Below the pieces are notes generated by a model. The model was given only the letters and a program-made list of their open reading frames with translations, did not search any database and was not told the origin of the DNA. Of a stretch of 64,000 nt of DNA, positions 1 to 13,000 are shown piece after piece (the first letter of the stretch is position 1; every line of letters begins with the position of its first letter). Source of the DNA: Vanilla planifolia (taxonomy: Eukaryota > Streptophyta > Magnoliopsida > Asparagales > Orchidaceae); NCBI GenBank assembly GCA_023846275.1, contig CM043877.1:11949107-12013106 (forward strand), read 5' to 3'. The translations under genes and the position numbers were made by a program.

Positions 1-249
1 ACTACTTTGATCACCATCTCCACCAACCAAGGCCCATCATCGTCATCTTCGATTTCTCAACACTCAAAACCTTCGTCAAGGATCCATGCTTTCGAATGCA
101 AAGACGACTTTTGGATTACAAATATTCACATCCAAGATCTCAATGATCACAACAACCATGATGACAAAGAAAAGGCAAATTCACTACCATATGCATCCCA
201 AATGCAACTTCCTCATCCTCGCCACGAGCTCGAAGACTACCAGAGCTAA
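1..249 (+). CDS. possible C-terminal fragment of an unknown gene, cut by window edge
   Basis: A reading frame is open from the first base of the window to a TGA/TAA-type stop at 247-249, about 82 codons. The translation starts with a Ser/Thr/Gln-rich stretch (GPSSSSSISQHS), continues with a mixed segment (FECKDDFWITNIHIQDL) and ends in a polar tail rich in His, Asn and Asp. This is compatible with the disordered C-terminus of a regulatory protein, for example a transcription factor, but no domain can be recognised and I do not assign a family. The stop lies only 47 bases from the stop of the Z-ISO gene on the other strand, which would make the two genes convergent. The upstream part lies outside the window, so chance openness cannot be excluded. 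Confidence 0.4.
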   Translation, partial: TTLITISTNQGPSSSSSISQHSKPSSRIHAFECKDDFWITNIHIQDLNDHNNHDDKEKANSLPYASQMQLPHPRHELEDYQS

Positions 250-296
250 AGAAGAATAAGGGTGCAAATATAAGATGATTATAACCGAGTTGTTTG

Positions 297-2688
297 TTAC
301 CAATAAAGGCCAAAGCTTGATGACTGCATGAGTGGATGAGCAAAATATGCACCAAGAGTCAAAGCTGCGATTGTAAGATAAGGCAGTCTCATGAATTCTT
401 TGAAGTAGCCTTTGGGCAGTCTCTGTCGCCCATCGAGGATCGCAGCAAAAGGAACAACGCTCGTCCTTCTCTTCAGAGCATCGAAGGCATCGCCATAACG
501 CAATGCAAGTCTTCTATCACCATTCCATACCCCAAACAAGTGGTGGCCAATCAAACCAATGGAAGTTGCCACAGCCACCGAGTTACCGATCCATAGTGTG
601 TGGGCTAAGCACCATATCACTTGGCCAACCATCTGTAATGTGCACATTCAAATGTTGTTATAATGTATAAGACTGAAATGAAATCGAAACTTCAAACCTT
701 AGTTACAAGTAATGAATATAGTTATTTTACTTGTGGATGACGGGTGATTCTTATGATTCCAGTTTCCCATAGATGCATTTTTGGCTTATCCACAGCAGCA
801 ACTTCCAATAGATTAAACGTCGATGGATACAGAAAGAAGAAGGAGATGAAGGATGAGAGCCACACAAACTCGTGCACACCAGGGACACCCTGAATTTGCC
901 ATAGTTGAGCACCATCATATCTGTGATTGATGAAGTAAACCTAAAGGTTGTATTTTGATGAAAGATGTTTAGTGTGAGAAAGTTTCCAGCCCAAGAAGGC
1001 TAAGTACTTAAACTAAACAAGGATGATTTAAGAGCCAGCAATGGAGCAGGGTGTCTGTGGGAAGGGGCAATCAATATAATGGCTTGATGAGCTTACAATT
1101 GAGCTGAGAGCTAACGGAAGCGACACCCCGGCAAACAGTACACGATAGGCTCTCTCGCCAATGAGCTTCTCTCCAGCATCTCTAAAACTTGCCAAACCGC
1201 TATGTACAATGGCAAATATGAAGATAAGAACAAGAATTACAACCTGCACAAAAGGTTTTAAAAAATTTCAAGGAACTCGCTCTCATTGCAACCAAGGTAG
1301 AAATGATAAGCAAGTCGGGCAATGTTTGACAATGCACACGATGAGATTAAAGTTAAGATGCAATGAAAAAAAAAAAGTAAATTAGAAAACAAAATGTTCA
1401 AATCAGGATTCAAATTGGGTTTAATATATCCTTAAATGAGCATCTAAAGACCAAAAAACTTAGACATATGAGTAAGGATCACATTGATGGTATATTAATG
1501 CTCTAACATTATGCTTATTTTATAATGTCAGAGTCGATCTGATCTCGAACATGTTCAACGACCACTACCTTAAGTAACAATCCCATCCACAATGTTCATC
1601 ATGCCACTCCCTCCTTTAACTCTAAAATCTTCTGACTAACCAAATCAAATACCATGTTAAATATCAAGGATACCAAAGTAATCCATAATGTTTTGATCAC
1701 TCGTATGAGTCATAGGTGGTTTCATACCAAGAGCTATGCAAACACACCAGCAAATAACGTTTTAGCAAAGAGTTTTTTGTGCAGAGAAACCATGCCTAAT
1801 TGCACCTGATGATAGCCACTAAAATGATGCTTGGTTCATGTGAAGTTAACTGGTAACAAATTCCAAAAAGAAAGACTAATTCTTAGTTAATTTTCATGCT
1901 AAATTACTATAACTACTTATTTCTTGTATGACATGAGCTTGCTTTATCTTACTTTTTAATTATAAAACAATTCTTAAACAGGGGGAACTTGTTCATCCAA
2001 CAAGTTGTTCATGTATATATATAATGCCTTTCTATAGCACAAGATAATGAAAACGATAGGAAAGGATGTCTAATTGTTTCATTGAAAGCAAGAAGATAAA
2101 AAATAGACCAAAATTAAATCTTTTTGTATGCCAAGAGGACTTCTTAGCAAGTGGGTTACAATTAAACATGCTAAAAAAGATCTACAAGTAAACATCGGTT
2201 GTTCTTAACAGCAATGAAGAACAATATCATATATGCATAATTATTAAAGCTTGAAAAAGTAAATAATGCAAAAAGATCACCTCGTGGCTATCGGAGATTG
2301 CCGAAACGGCATTGACGAATGCAGCTCCATATCCCGTTGATGGATCAATCCACAAAACGTCAAGAGCATAGAGAACGGATCCCAAAATTACCGTGAAGTA
2401 GACCCAGGAAAAGGGCTTTTGCTCCCCCAATTCGAACGCCGCCGAGTCCTCGCCGACCGGATCTTCTTCATGGGAAGAGTTCTTGGTCTCTGACCCGCCA
2501 ACGGCACGGGGCTCAACAAGAAACCGAAGCAAGTTCTTAGAGTGGAACGAGCTAGAGAAGCCAACGCACTTCAAGGGTTTTTGAATCGGGAAGAGGGGCA
2601 AAATACGGGTATCGCGGTTTCGGCAATTGGGAATTCTGGGCGAGGGAAAGCGGGAGGTCGAGCTCAAGAGGAAAACTGACGATGCCAT
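297..2688 (-). CDS. Z-ISO: 15-cis-zeta-carotene isomerase, chloroplastic (Z-ISO)
   Basis: Four exons: 2688-2281, 1243-1097, 940-731, 632-297 (stop 299-297). All introns are GT-AG and all junctions fall between codons. The product is 366 aa, about the Arabidopsis length. It converts 9,15,9'-tri-cis-zeta-carotene to the 9,9'-di-cis form between phytoene desaturase and zeta-carotene desaturase, in plastid membranes. Residues 1 to about 60 are Ser/Arg-rich and look like a transit peptide. The rest is the membrane-bound NnrU-type domain with several hydrophobic helices, including AIVHSGLAS (146-154), [17 protein letters not shown] and a C-terminal [12 protein letters not shown]. His150, Cys263 and His266, the residues I recall as heme-iron ligands in published Z-ISO work, are present at exactly these numbers. 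Identification is secure; the start is the only in-frame ATG giving a transit peptide. Confidence 0.95.
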
Positions 2689-4069
2689 CAGAACTTGAGC
2701 GGAGTTGTGGGGTAGAAAAGAGACGTCTTTGAAGGTGAGACGAGTGCGGAGCTAATGGGACGGTGGTGGATTGGTTTAGTCACCTGCGGTAGGTATAAGG
2801 AACTGACCGCCCATATCCAGTGTTCATGGGATCCAAGCCATATACTCGGCAAATGAACATATTATTTCTTTGTGGAACAATACAAGAAAGTTAGTTGTCA
2901 TTTCACATTTCCTTTTAATTCTATTTCAATATGCTTACTTTGTAATTTATTAATTCTCTCTAATTCTCATTTTTTTCCACTTGCAAAACACCAAAAAGTT
3001 TAGAAAAACTAAAATTCAAAATTTCCAATTTCAAGAATGTTTGTGATCTATGTATAAATTGTTATTTTTGCATGTTTATTACAATATGATATTTTGTATT
3101 ATTTTGATATTGTATATAACATGTTATAGTAAAATATGAAGTGATAATGGTTACTTAAAGAAATAATAAAATGATTATTCTTAATATAATTAAAAAAGAA
3201 ACAAAAATAATAATATAAAAATAAAGAAAGAAGTTAACAAAATTTTAAAATGTGCATAAATATTGATTATCTAAATTATCAACAACCTTTGATATAAACA
3301 AAAACCAGATGAGCAATATGCTAATTGTCTAAAATGATAACTATCATTTTAGAATGATACATTTAAACATAAGTTAAATGAGCTATCATTTAAGATCACT
3401 TTTATTTTGAATAAGTCTAATTTACTTTTTTATAATATGAAAAATTATCTTAAACAAATTAAAATAAAAATAAAATAAACAAAAATCCTTCCTTTATTTG
3501 ACTAATGAGATGAATGGCTATTCATAAATGGTTTGCAAAGGAAATCTAAATGGATGAATGGGTATTCACACAGGGTTTGCTAAGGTATACTGAAAAACCA
3601 AGTAAAGATACTTCACATAACATTATCAACTATAGAAGATGATGAAACTGAACCAATCAAACATAAAATGGCTAATGGATAGAAACCCAGTTTTCATTTA
3701 CAACAATTTCCACTGAATAGAAAGAAATTGCTTGAAAGCACAATGTTATAGTTAAACCATGTTCACAGAACCAGCAAAAGAAAGAGCAAATGTAAAACAA
3801 ATACTTGACTAAAAAGCAAGAATTCATGTACACAATATAGCAAAGCATAAAAACCAAGGCATGATGTTGACAACCAAAGCTTTGAGGAATTTATCCTGCC
3901 CTCGACAAACCCTTGCAATTATCATCTTCTTCTTTGGTCAGAGATTGCTGTGAGATCTTTCCATGGCAAAGGGCAGGTTTTCTATTGGCTGCTTGAGACA
4001 TGCCTTTTCTGAATCATTTGCTGCTTTGGATCCTATACTCTCTGTACAGAATTGAAGGCTTCCTCCAAA
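2689..4069. other. intergenic: Z-ISO upstream region and UPL 3' flank
   Basis: About 1.4 kb between the Z-ISO start codon and the stop codon of the ubiquitin ligase gene. The first 100-150 bases next to Z-ISO are comparatively GC-rich and probably hold its 5' UTR and core promoter. The middle (about 2880-3500) is very AT-rich with no open frame. The part next to 4069 should contain the 3' UTR of the ligase gene. I see no RNA gene or mobile element. Confidence 0.7.
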
Positions 4070-7000
4070 TCAACCAAATCCAAATCCCTCACTCCCTTCA
4101 TGAATCGCTAACAGTAACCTCTCATGGAGTTGTTCTTTGGAAGGATACTCGGGCAAATCCAACTGGTTGAAACTGTTAAAACAACATAAAGAATCATGGG
4201 GGATGAAATATCAATTATGTTAATTTGGTTGATCGGGAAATATCAAGAATATACCATGTGTGTGCAGATGGAAGATGATTTGGGCTGCCATAGGCCTTGT
4301 GGATCTGGAATCGTTGAGCTCCAGAAATGCCTTGAAGTGCACTAAAACCTTCCAAAGGAACCTGCGGGGAAGAAGACCAGGGAAATAAGAAATGGGTTGC
4401 AATGGTAAGAAAGAAGTAGAAGAAAGAAACAATGAAACGATGTAGTATACGATAAAATGAATATAGCAAAGAATGCAATGGTTAAGTACCTTAGAAGTGC
4501 CGGTAACAAATTGAAGGAACCGGGCTTTGTCTTCTTTGCTGAAGACCTGAAGAACATCCCAGAACCACTGAATAATAGGAGATGCATTGCTGTAGCCAGA
4601 ATATTCTGTGTTTGCTCTCAAATCATCCACTGTGATTTAAGTGAAGAAAAAATTTAGATGTTCTATAAGAAAGAAACATTTAGCTTGAAAAAAGATTAAA
4701 TGGGTTAAGGCTTATCACTTGGGACTTACAATCAATATCAGGAAGGCCGCTTATCAACAACTCCAGCTCTCTGTCATTAAAGATGGAAATCAGCTCCCGA
4801 GGGGTCAATTCGTTGAAACCTTCAAGAAAAGCATTGATCTGGGGCCTAATAGCCGTGGTAAGACGATGTTCCACAACGAGGTCGACATACTTGCGCTTGC
4901 TTTCTTCAGTCACTCTAGTGTTTCGGCCATCAGCAATTAGCTCGTAGTCGGTAACCTAAACAAAGACGGGTTAAAATTTGATCAGTGCACTTACTCAACT
5001 CTTATTAAATGAAATAACCTTATGACAATATCATGAGCATAAGACTAAAGAAGCAAAGAAAAAAAAATGTGAAAACAGAGCATATTTTGAATCATGAAAA
5101 TGAACCCAAAAGTAAGAAACCAAAAATCATAACTCTTGAAAGAATTGAAATCAAAGTGGTACAAAAGGAAAAAATCATGAAAAAAAACATAAATATAATA
5201 AAAGTTTATTTACTGTTTCTTGGCATATAAATAGTCCTAATAATCAGAAGGATGAGATACCTCTGCCTTCTCGTACAATATCAGCTTCTCTTCATCAGCA
5301 TCCACGCTAAAGGTAAGGTCCAAAACATCACTTATATCGTTCTGCAATGATCAAACTACAAATTACTATTCCATTCTAAATACATAAACACAGGTATAAA
5401 AAGCTACTAAAAAAGAACATCAATGCTGACCTCAAGCATCCACTTCAAATTCTTGTAATAATCGGGATCTATAGCTTCAATATCATGATAGGTAACTTTC
5501 ACCCCAAGTATGTGCTTGTAGAAGGATCGAGTGAAATGTACGTCTAAAAGTTGACCGTCGAATAACGCTTTACCAACCTGCAGCCGAACAAAGAATGCCA
5601 GAATACACATAAAACAGTGAAGTTTAGCTAGAACTAGATAAGCAAACGAATGCACATACCACTCGCCCAACAAACTTGAAGTAGGACAGATGCTCTGTTT
5701 GATAAACAGAGTTGGGGTTTGGCTGGAAGGTTGATTCATTGCCTACTGTTGTGAAGAGCAAGGCACCTTTGTCAAAAATGACACGGGATAGAAGTTGATA
5801 CCACTCCCTTGTTAAACCTCCGGCATCAATACCCTCTTCCCCCTGGAAATGCACGGTAAGTCGGCCTTTCAAATCTTGAGGAGATCGCATCCGCAGCTGA
5901 TTATATGAATCTTCAAGGATGTATGCTCTTCTAACTGATATTCTAACTGGACTATGATGATGATCATGTTGATGTTTTATTTTTGATCGGAAGTGAGCAC
6001 GTTTGTTGTCGAAGTCAATAAAACGTGGTACTTTAAGCATAAGGGAGAATGATTTCTCAAGCAATCCCGGATTTTGCCGAATGAAGGCATTCAAAAGTTT
6101 CCTATGCTTCTCGGAGAACTTGACAAAAGCACCATACTTCTCATCAACTTTCACTGAAAAACCTGTTGTTTTTTGACCACTAGTTGAAACATCTTCCAAA
6201 TCAGAGGCCGTAGCAATCACAAGCTCCTGATTCACGTCTAACTGTCCAGGATGTAGCTTCTCGCATGTTACAAAAAATGATTCAATATAAGGCAAGATGT
6301 TCTGAGAACCTGCTGGGAGTGGAGAAGATGAACTAACATTCGCCAAGTTTCCCAAAATAATGTCCACATCTCCAGTAGAATCTGATGAGCTCTCAATTTT
6401 GCTAATGCAGCTGCTCAATTCTAACCATAAAGATTCCAGTGATGAATTTACTTCAGAAACCTGGAAAAGTGCACCACTATATTCATTCTCAGAGATAAGC
6501 TGGGGATCCTTCTTGTCATGTAATACAGAAACTAAAGAACCCAATGCTTGCAAAACACGCAAAATGGCAGTGCCGCAGGTGGTCGAGGAGGCAAGAAGTG
6601 CCCTTTCAGTCTCTCCATCATTCAGGTGTAATTCATTCATTCCAGATGCAACAAGATTATGCATTGACTTTGCTAACTCCAATATAAACAGATGGCAAAA
6701 GGTTGGAACAACAGCCACTAGCCTTTTCAAAACCTCGGCAGCAAGGACATAAGCATTATCCGATAACCTAAAATAACAAGTTCATCACAACTTCAGCAAT
6801 TTTAAATTAAACAATGAGAGCTTGTTTTCTCTCAAATGCTGAGAAAGACAAGATATAAATTAAAAAAAATGATCGATAAAAACTCATGAAAGTTTAACAA
6901 GTGTCCCTAAAGTGGATGTAGAATCAACCATTTTCAAAGATGTATAATATATTTAATTTATTTATCAGTAGCATGACCAAAAATAGAGCAAAAATATGTT

Positions 7001-10000
7001 TCCAACCAAATTGCTCTATAATGAAGGATAATAGACCACATTAGAGTTTTCAACCAGATAAAAAGTTCCTAATGCAACCACAAAACTTAGTGTCAAGCAA
7101 ATTCTATTTCACTTTAAGCTGGAAATTGTTCTTCAGGCTGTAGGGTCATGATAATTCCCGAAGTGGTGCAGTGGACTCAAAACTCCATTGATTAACCAAT
7201 TTAGCATAGACATATCAGTCAAGTTTTTAAGGACCAGGTATCAACTGAAAGCATAGGTCATAAATGAAAGATGCTGTAATTAGTACAAGCATACACCAAG
7301 CACTTCCACCATGAATTCCGACCAAACAAAAGTTTAAACAGAGCCATTTTAGATATTTTGGGCATGTGATTGCTTATTGTTTCAGTTAGTCAGCGGAATT
7401 TTTTTATCATGCACGTAATATAAAAGAGAGATCAAATAAGAATGCATTTGAATAAGCTCTTAATGCATAGATTGGGCATGTTAAAGCTTAATGTAGCTAC
7501 CACTAATTAGTGGGAGTATGGTTTTCCATGGTTGGAGTACTATGGATTATTAAACAATGAATATCAGCATAAAAATTGATGCATTGCAAAAATTAGGAAT
7601 TAAAAAAGATAAAATAAATAATGCTCAACTAGTACGATGAATACACAGCCAAAAAAATAACAGAAAACATACAACAAAACCTAACCAGGGTACTTCGAAG
7701 ATATTGTGGACAGTGATCTGTTGTCTGTGTGGTTCTATGCTTCGTCATCATACAAGGTCATAGTCCAGTAGAAACAAGCAACTAAAACACTGGTATTAGA
7801 TTGAACAGACAAAGGGATAAGCAATGTCAAACAAAATGCAACCCTAAAACATCATCAAAATCCCTAAAAATAGCAAATTAGCAGATTGTTCCATGTTTTA
7901 TCTTATCTGAACAGACTAGGCAAAGAAGACATAATGCTGACTGCAACAATAGAATATTCCACAATACAAGCATATAAAATTTATCGATAGTAATCATTTC
8001 GAATTTGTCATACCCTTCTCGGGCCAGCAAAGAGCAGAGAAGTCGAAGTTCTGCATGTGGAAGGCCAGTAAGGACAGCATGTGCATTCTTTTCGGTCATT
8101 GAGGAGGATCCTTCCCCTGTAGGTGTGGTAGCATTAGGCTGCGCATCTTGCACAACAGGCTGTATCTCATTATTTACTTGTATATCCTGCACAACACCTT
8201 CTGGAACAGATTGTTGCTCAGTAGATGCTAGTGCCTTGTTTTGCGGATCAGCATCGCTCTCGGCATGGGTCATAATGACTTCAAGAAGATTTAAAAGCTA
8301 AAGTAATAAAACAAAATTAATATAGATTTAGAGCATACAAGAAAAATCACAAGTTAACATGAAAAATACCTGCTCAAGATGAGCAATACTCCTCATATAT
8401 AATGGTTGATTCAATAGCCTTAGAAGCACGACAACAGAGAAATCTCCCTTCCCTATTGTTTCCTCAGGATTATCTTCTTCCATTCTAACAGCTTTGCCAG
8501 GCCCTTGATTGGATGCTCCTACTTCAAACCCTTTAATATATGAAACTTCATGATGCAGCAAAATTTTTGCCACATATTGATGATTGCGGGCCAAGAATGT
8601 TAGTGTTTCAAGAAGTCGTCGGGAAACTAGAGGAGGCACTCCTGAATTCATCAAAACACAAAAATGTCAATGTTATGTAAGCACATTAAGCACCTAGCAT
8701 GAAATAAAGAGACCCAAACTAACAAGTAGGAAGACAAGACTTTTATAACTCATAGGCAAAATTAAAACCAGTAACTTTTACAACCTAACAAAGGTACCAA
8801 AGTTAAGAATGACATTTAAAATTGCCCTCTGATTAAGTTCTATGTTCACGTGTTTCATAAAACTAGAGAACTCTCAAGATGTATTAATAAAATGGGTACA
8901 GATTAAGCAGAAAAAGGAAGAAGGATACCATCTGAGAATTGAGGGCGAGAATACATGATATAGCTCTGACAGCCATACAGACGAAATGGTGGATCAGTGA
9001 CATCAGTATCTGTAGTAATTGTACCCCTCAGATCAAGCATCAGCATATCCATCAAAATTTGAACCAAAGATGTCCTGGTATCTTGATGGGCACATAGATT
9101 CAAGAGAAGCCTTTGGAATTGCCCTTTATATAGGGGCTGTGTAGTTTGTGTCAGAATTTTAATGAAACAAGTAAATTCTATAAAATGACCAAATTTATAT
9201 ACAAGGAAAAAATTACCTGAACAACACGGAGTAACCTAACCAGTGCTTTCAAGGCATCTGTGCCCACTAAAGGAGTTCCTGCTGCATCAATAAGTTTTCC
9301 AGCTGCAGACCTGCGTGAAGCTGACGCAACAGCACTCCTATCTGTGTTTGATCCAATCAGGTCACCTCGCCTAGAGTGGTCACCACGACGAGATCTAGGT
9401 TGCAACCCCAGAAGTGCATTACTATGATATCTATGTGCAAACCTTTCGCGCAACATATTAGCTTCAGCAACAAGAGCAGGTGTTAAAGTGGCCAAAAGAG
9501 TATCAGGAGAAGTCAAAAGCACCTGAGAACAAAAAAAAGTTGTGGTGTATGAAACGTAATAAGAAAAGGATATGGTGTGGAAAAAGAATGGAACTTCACG
9601 TACCTTGATTGCTTCAGATAATGCTACTAAATAAACATAAAATAAGGATTTCAGACTTACCTCTTCACGTATTTCTGAAGGAAATGTAGCTATTATGGAA
9701 ACAGCATCCATTTCAACAGGTTGGCCCGCCAATTCTTGAGGCTGAGTCTGTCTCTGTGCACGCTGTTGTGCAAGCACCTCTTCACGAATATCAGGGGGAA
9801 GAGCAGCAAGAAATTCAGGATCGATTTCTCCCTCTGCTTGAGACTGGTCACTTGATGTCTGTGGTACCTGATTCTGCCTTGAAGAAAGAACTTCAGCTCG
9901 CAACTCTTCTGGAAGAGCCTCTAAGAACGTAGGGTCAATTGAATCTGAATCTGCATTCCTAATAACCGGGTTCTCTGCTAGGAGAATATTTTGATTAGCT

Positions 10001-13000
10001 TCCTGAGAAGGTCCAGCTGGCACCTCGCTTACACTTTCCAAAGAGGCATCTCGACCACCTACTGGAACTACAGTCCCTGAGGACCTTCTTGTCCGGCTTA
10101 TTTGATGCAAATCACCAGAAGGAACTCTCTCTGCAGTACCTTGTCTTTCTTGCCTTTCTCCATCATCATGACCATCAACACTTCCTATTTCCACTTCCAA
10201 GCTACGAAGGCTTTCCCCTAAAGTGGCACCACTCCCACTACTAGCTTGACTCACAGCTTCCACATCTCGTACTGCTCCATCATTTTGTTCAAATTGCATT
10301 TCACACATCTGTTCATTCGTACCAGATGTTTCTCTTTCTTGAATCAAACCAGCACCTGATTCATCACGAGAATCTCTAGGCATGTCCGGCAATGAAACAG
10401 GTGTGGATACAAGCATATTGTCATTGTTTTCACCTTGCACTCCAGCTTGTTCTCCTGCATGATTTTCTGAATTTTGCAACGGATCAGGCTCATCCTTTTG
10501 TTGAAGAGATTCTGCTCCATCATGACTGGAAGGTTCCACAGGAGTGGGACGCCTCAACTGAGATAATAATAATTCCTCGATGCCTTCAGGCACTGCATTA
10601 GAGTTGCTACGTTGTTGGTTATCATCCAACCACATGCTGAACCTATGACCATGCCTACCACTACGTAGTGTCTGAAAAATTGCATCTAGACGTGACGAAC
10701 CACCATCATGTCGCCCATCAGAAAATGCCAAATCAACTGCGTTCTCTATAGAGATGAAAACATCAGATTAAAATTCATATACTTTATAATATTTATTCAG
10801 CTTCAAACAAAATAAATATTATCAACTCATGGTTAAAGAAGTTTAGAGTACAATAAATAGAAATCAAACTACTATTTTTCCTAATATAGAATGAAAAGAA
10901 GATCCCCAGGGTAACTCACCTGACTGTCTTCTTTGAACTAAGAAAGAAGATGGATCCACCAATAGAGGGTGCTCAGTATTAACACCATGATCATTAGCTC
11001 TACGTAGTCGATTGGACATAGATGCAGCAAACTCTTGTCGTCTCCCTAGAAGTAGTGCTCCACCAGGGAAATTATTACCACCACTGAAAACCTCGATGTG
11101 GTCAAAAACATTCATTCCATTAACACCCTCCTCCAGCCTCAATATAACACCTTCATCATCTTCATCCTCTTCTTCCAAAACATCCTCATCAAACTCTTCA
11201 TCTTCAATCTCATGGTCATCATGGTCAGTATCTGGATGCAGCATTTGGACATCATCTTCCTCCAAATCATTATTCTGATCTTCATCCTCATCCTCAACTT
11301 CATCTTCCTCAACTTCATCACCATCACCATCCTCCGACATGTCATCATCTTCATCCTCATCACCAAGACCCTCGCTTGCATTATGGGGCAATTCAAATGT
11401 AATTTCAACAGTTGAGATACCATTTTCAAGTACACCACCTTCTTCAGAAGTTTCATGCATGAAATCATCCTCGGTGTCTCGAGCAAAGCTAACATCTAGA
11501 TCCTGTTCATGGTCCATATCATCAGAGCTTCTTGGTGTTTGAGCTAAACCAAAAGGTTCCATATGCTCCACTGCTGCTTCACTGTGTCCAGAATGCAATG
11601 TAGTTTCTAAAGATTGAAACCTATCGCCACTAATATTTGAGTCAGCCTGATTTTGATCAGAAGGAAGATTTGATGAGTTACCCTTAGCAGAATTAATACC
11701 AGAAGAATGAACATATTCTCTGGTCACCAATTCCAAAGCCTTCACAACTCCACTGACAATCTTTGCCGAATCAGAATGATCCAAGTCCAAAACATCCAGT
11801 GTTTTAGTCAAAGACTGAACCAGACCCACATCTATAAATGTAACAGAAGCTTCTGAAGAAATATTAGACCCAACTGGTGACCTTGCAGCCAGAATATCAT
11901 TAAGCAGATCAACAAAACAATGCATACTTGCATTAGGCGCTTTGCAACCAACAGCAGTGCCAATAAACTCATTAAAGACATTACTAATCTCATAAAATAC
12001 TCTTTTGCGCCCTTCCGAAGAGCGAATTGATGATGCCACTAAGAATTGGTTAGCTCTACTAGCTAATTTCTGCCTCCAGTCTCCCTCAGCCTTTTTATCC
12101 TTCTTATGGGTCCCTGGACAAGGAACAAACCTGTGAAGAATGTGATGAAAAAAGCCACCACCAACAAAAGGGAGTCCTTTTTGTGAGCTACGGGAACTTC
12201 TAAGTTCAGCATCTCTGCGAAGTATGATGTGCATTGATGAGGTATAAGTCAACAGTATTTCTGTCAGCAACTTCAGAACAAACACGGTCTTTGCAAGTGA
12301 TGTTGAAACTTCCTCATTAGTGGTTTTGACATCTTCTTTAGGAAGTGCAATTGCTTTTCCTTTACCCTTAGCTGAGCTGGAATCAATGTCCATTTCAGTT
12401 GAGGAGGTACCAAGTGAAGTGCCAACATCATCAACTTTGGCAGGAATAAAACTAAAAATCACATCCATGAGGTGCTCAATAACACTAGTAAAACTTTGAG
12501 CAGATCTCTTATGCACCTTGGAAAGTTTTGTGTTTGCGTCTTGAACTTTACCCTGACCAGAGCTGGCCACCCCTATGGTTAGATCTCCGATTGTTGTCTT
12601 GGAGTCGGTACCAAGTTGCTTCTCCTTCTCTGCTGTTTTTTCTTTGTCTTTGTCTTTCTCTTTAGTTTTATCTTTGTCACGGTCTTTTAGAAGAACAACA
12701 TATGGCCTATCCCCAACCATCTCAATCTGGCAGACAGCTTGAGCAGCTTGGATAAAAACTGCTGGATCTCTGGATATAACAAGAGCTAAATTCTGAACAA
12801 AATTTCGAGGCGTCATCCTGGCATTAGAATGTCTACTTGTAGCAGAAACAAGACTGTGGCGTATCTCTAGCTCCATTGCCTGCTGAAGCGTGTGTGGATC
12901 CTCCAAAATATGGCGAATAATTGCTGTTGCAACTGTATTAAACCCTGAAAACAGGCTGCTAGCAGGCAAATTGAGTAAATCTTGCAATCCTCCATACACC

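Noticed and set aside
11012..11542. Plus- and minus-strand open frames rich in Ser, Ile or Met over the ligase gene
   Set aside because: They are alternative frames of the acidic Asp/Glu repeat region of the ligase exon.
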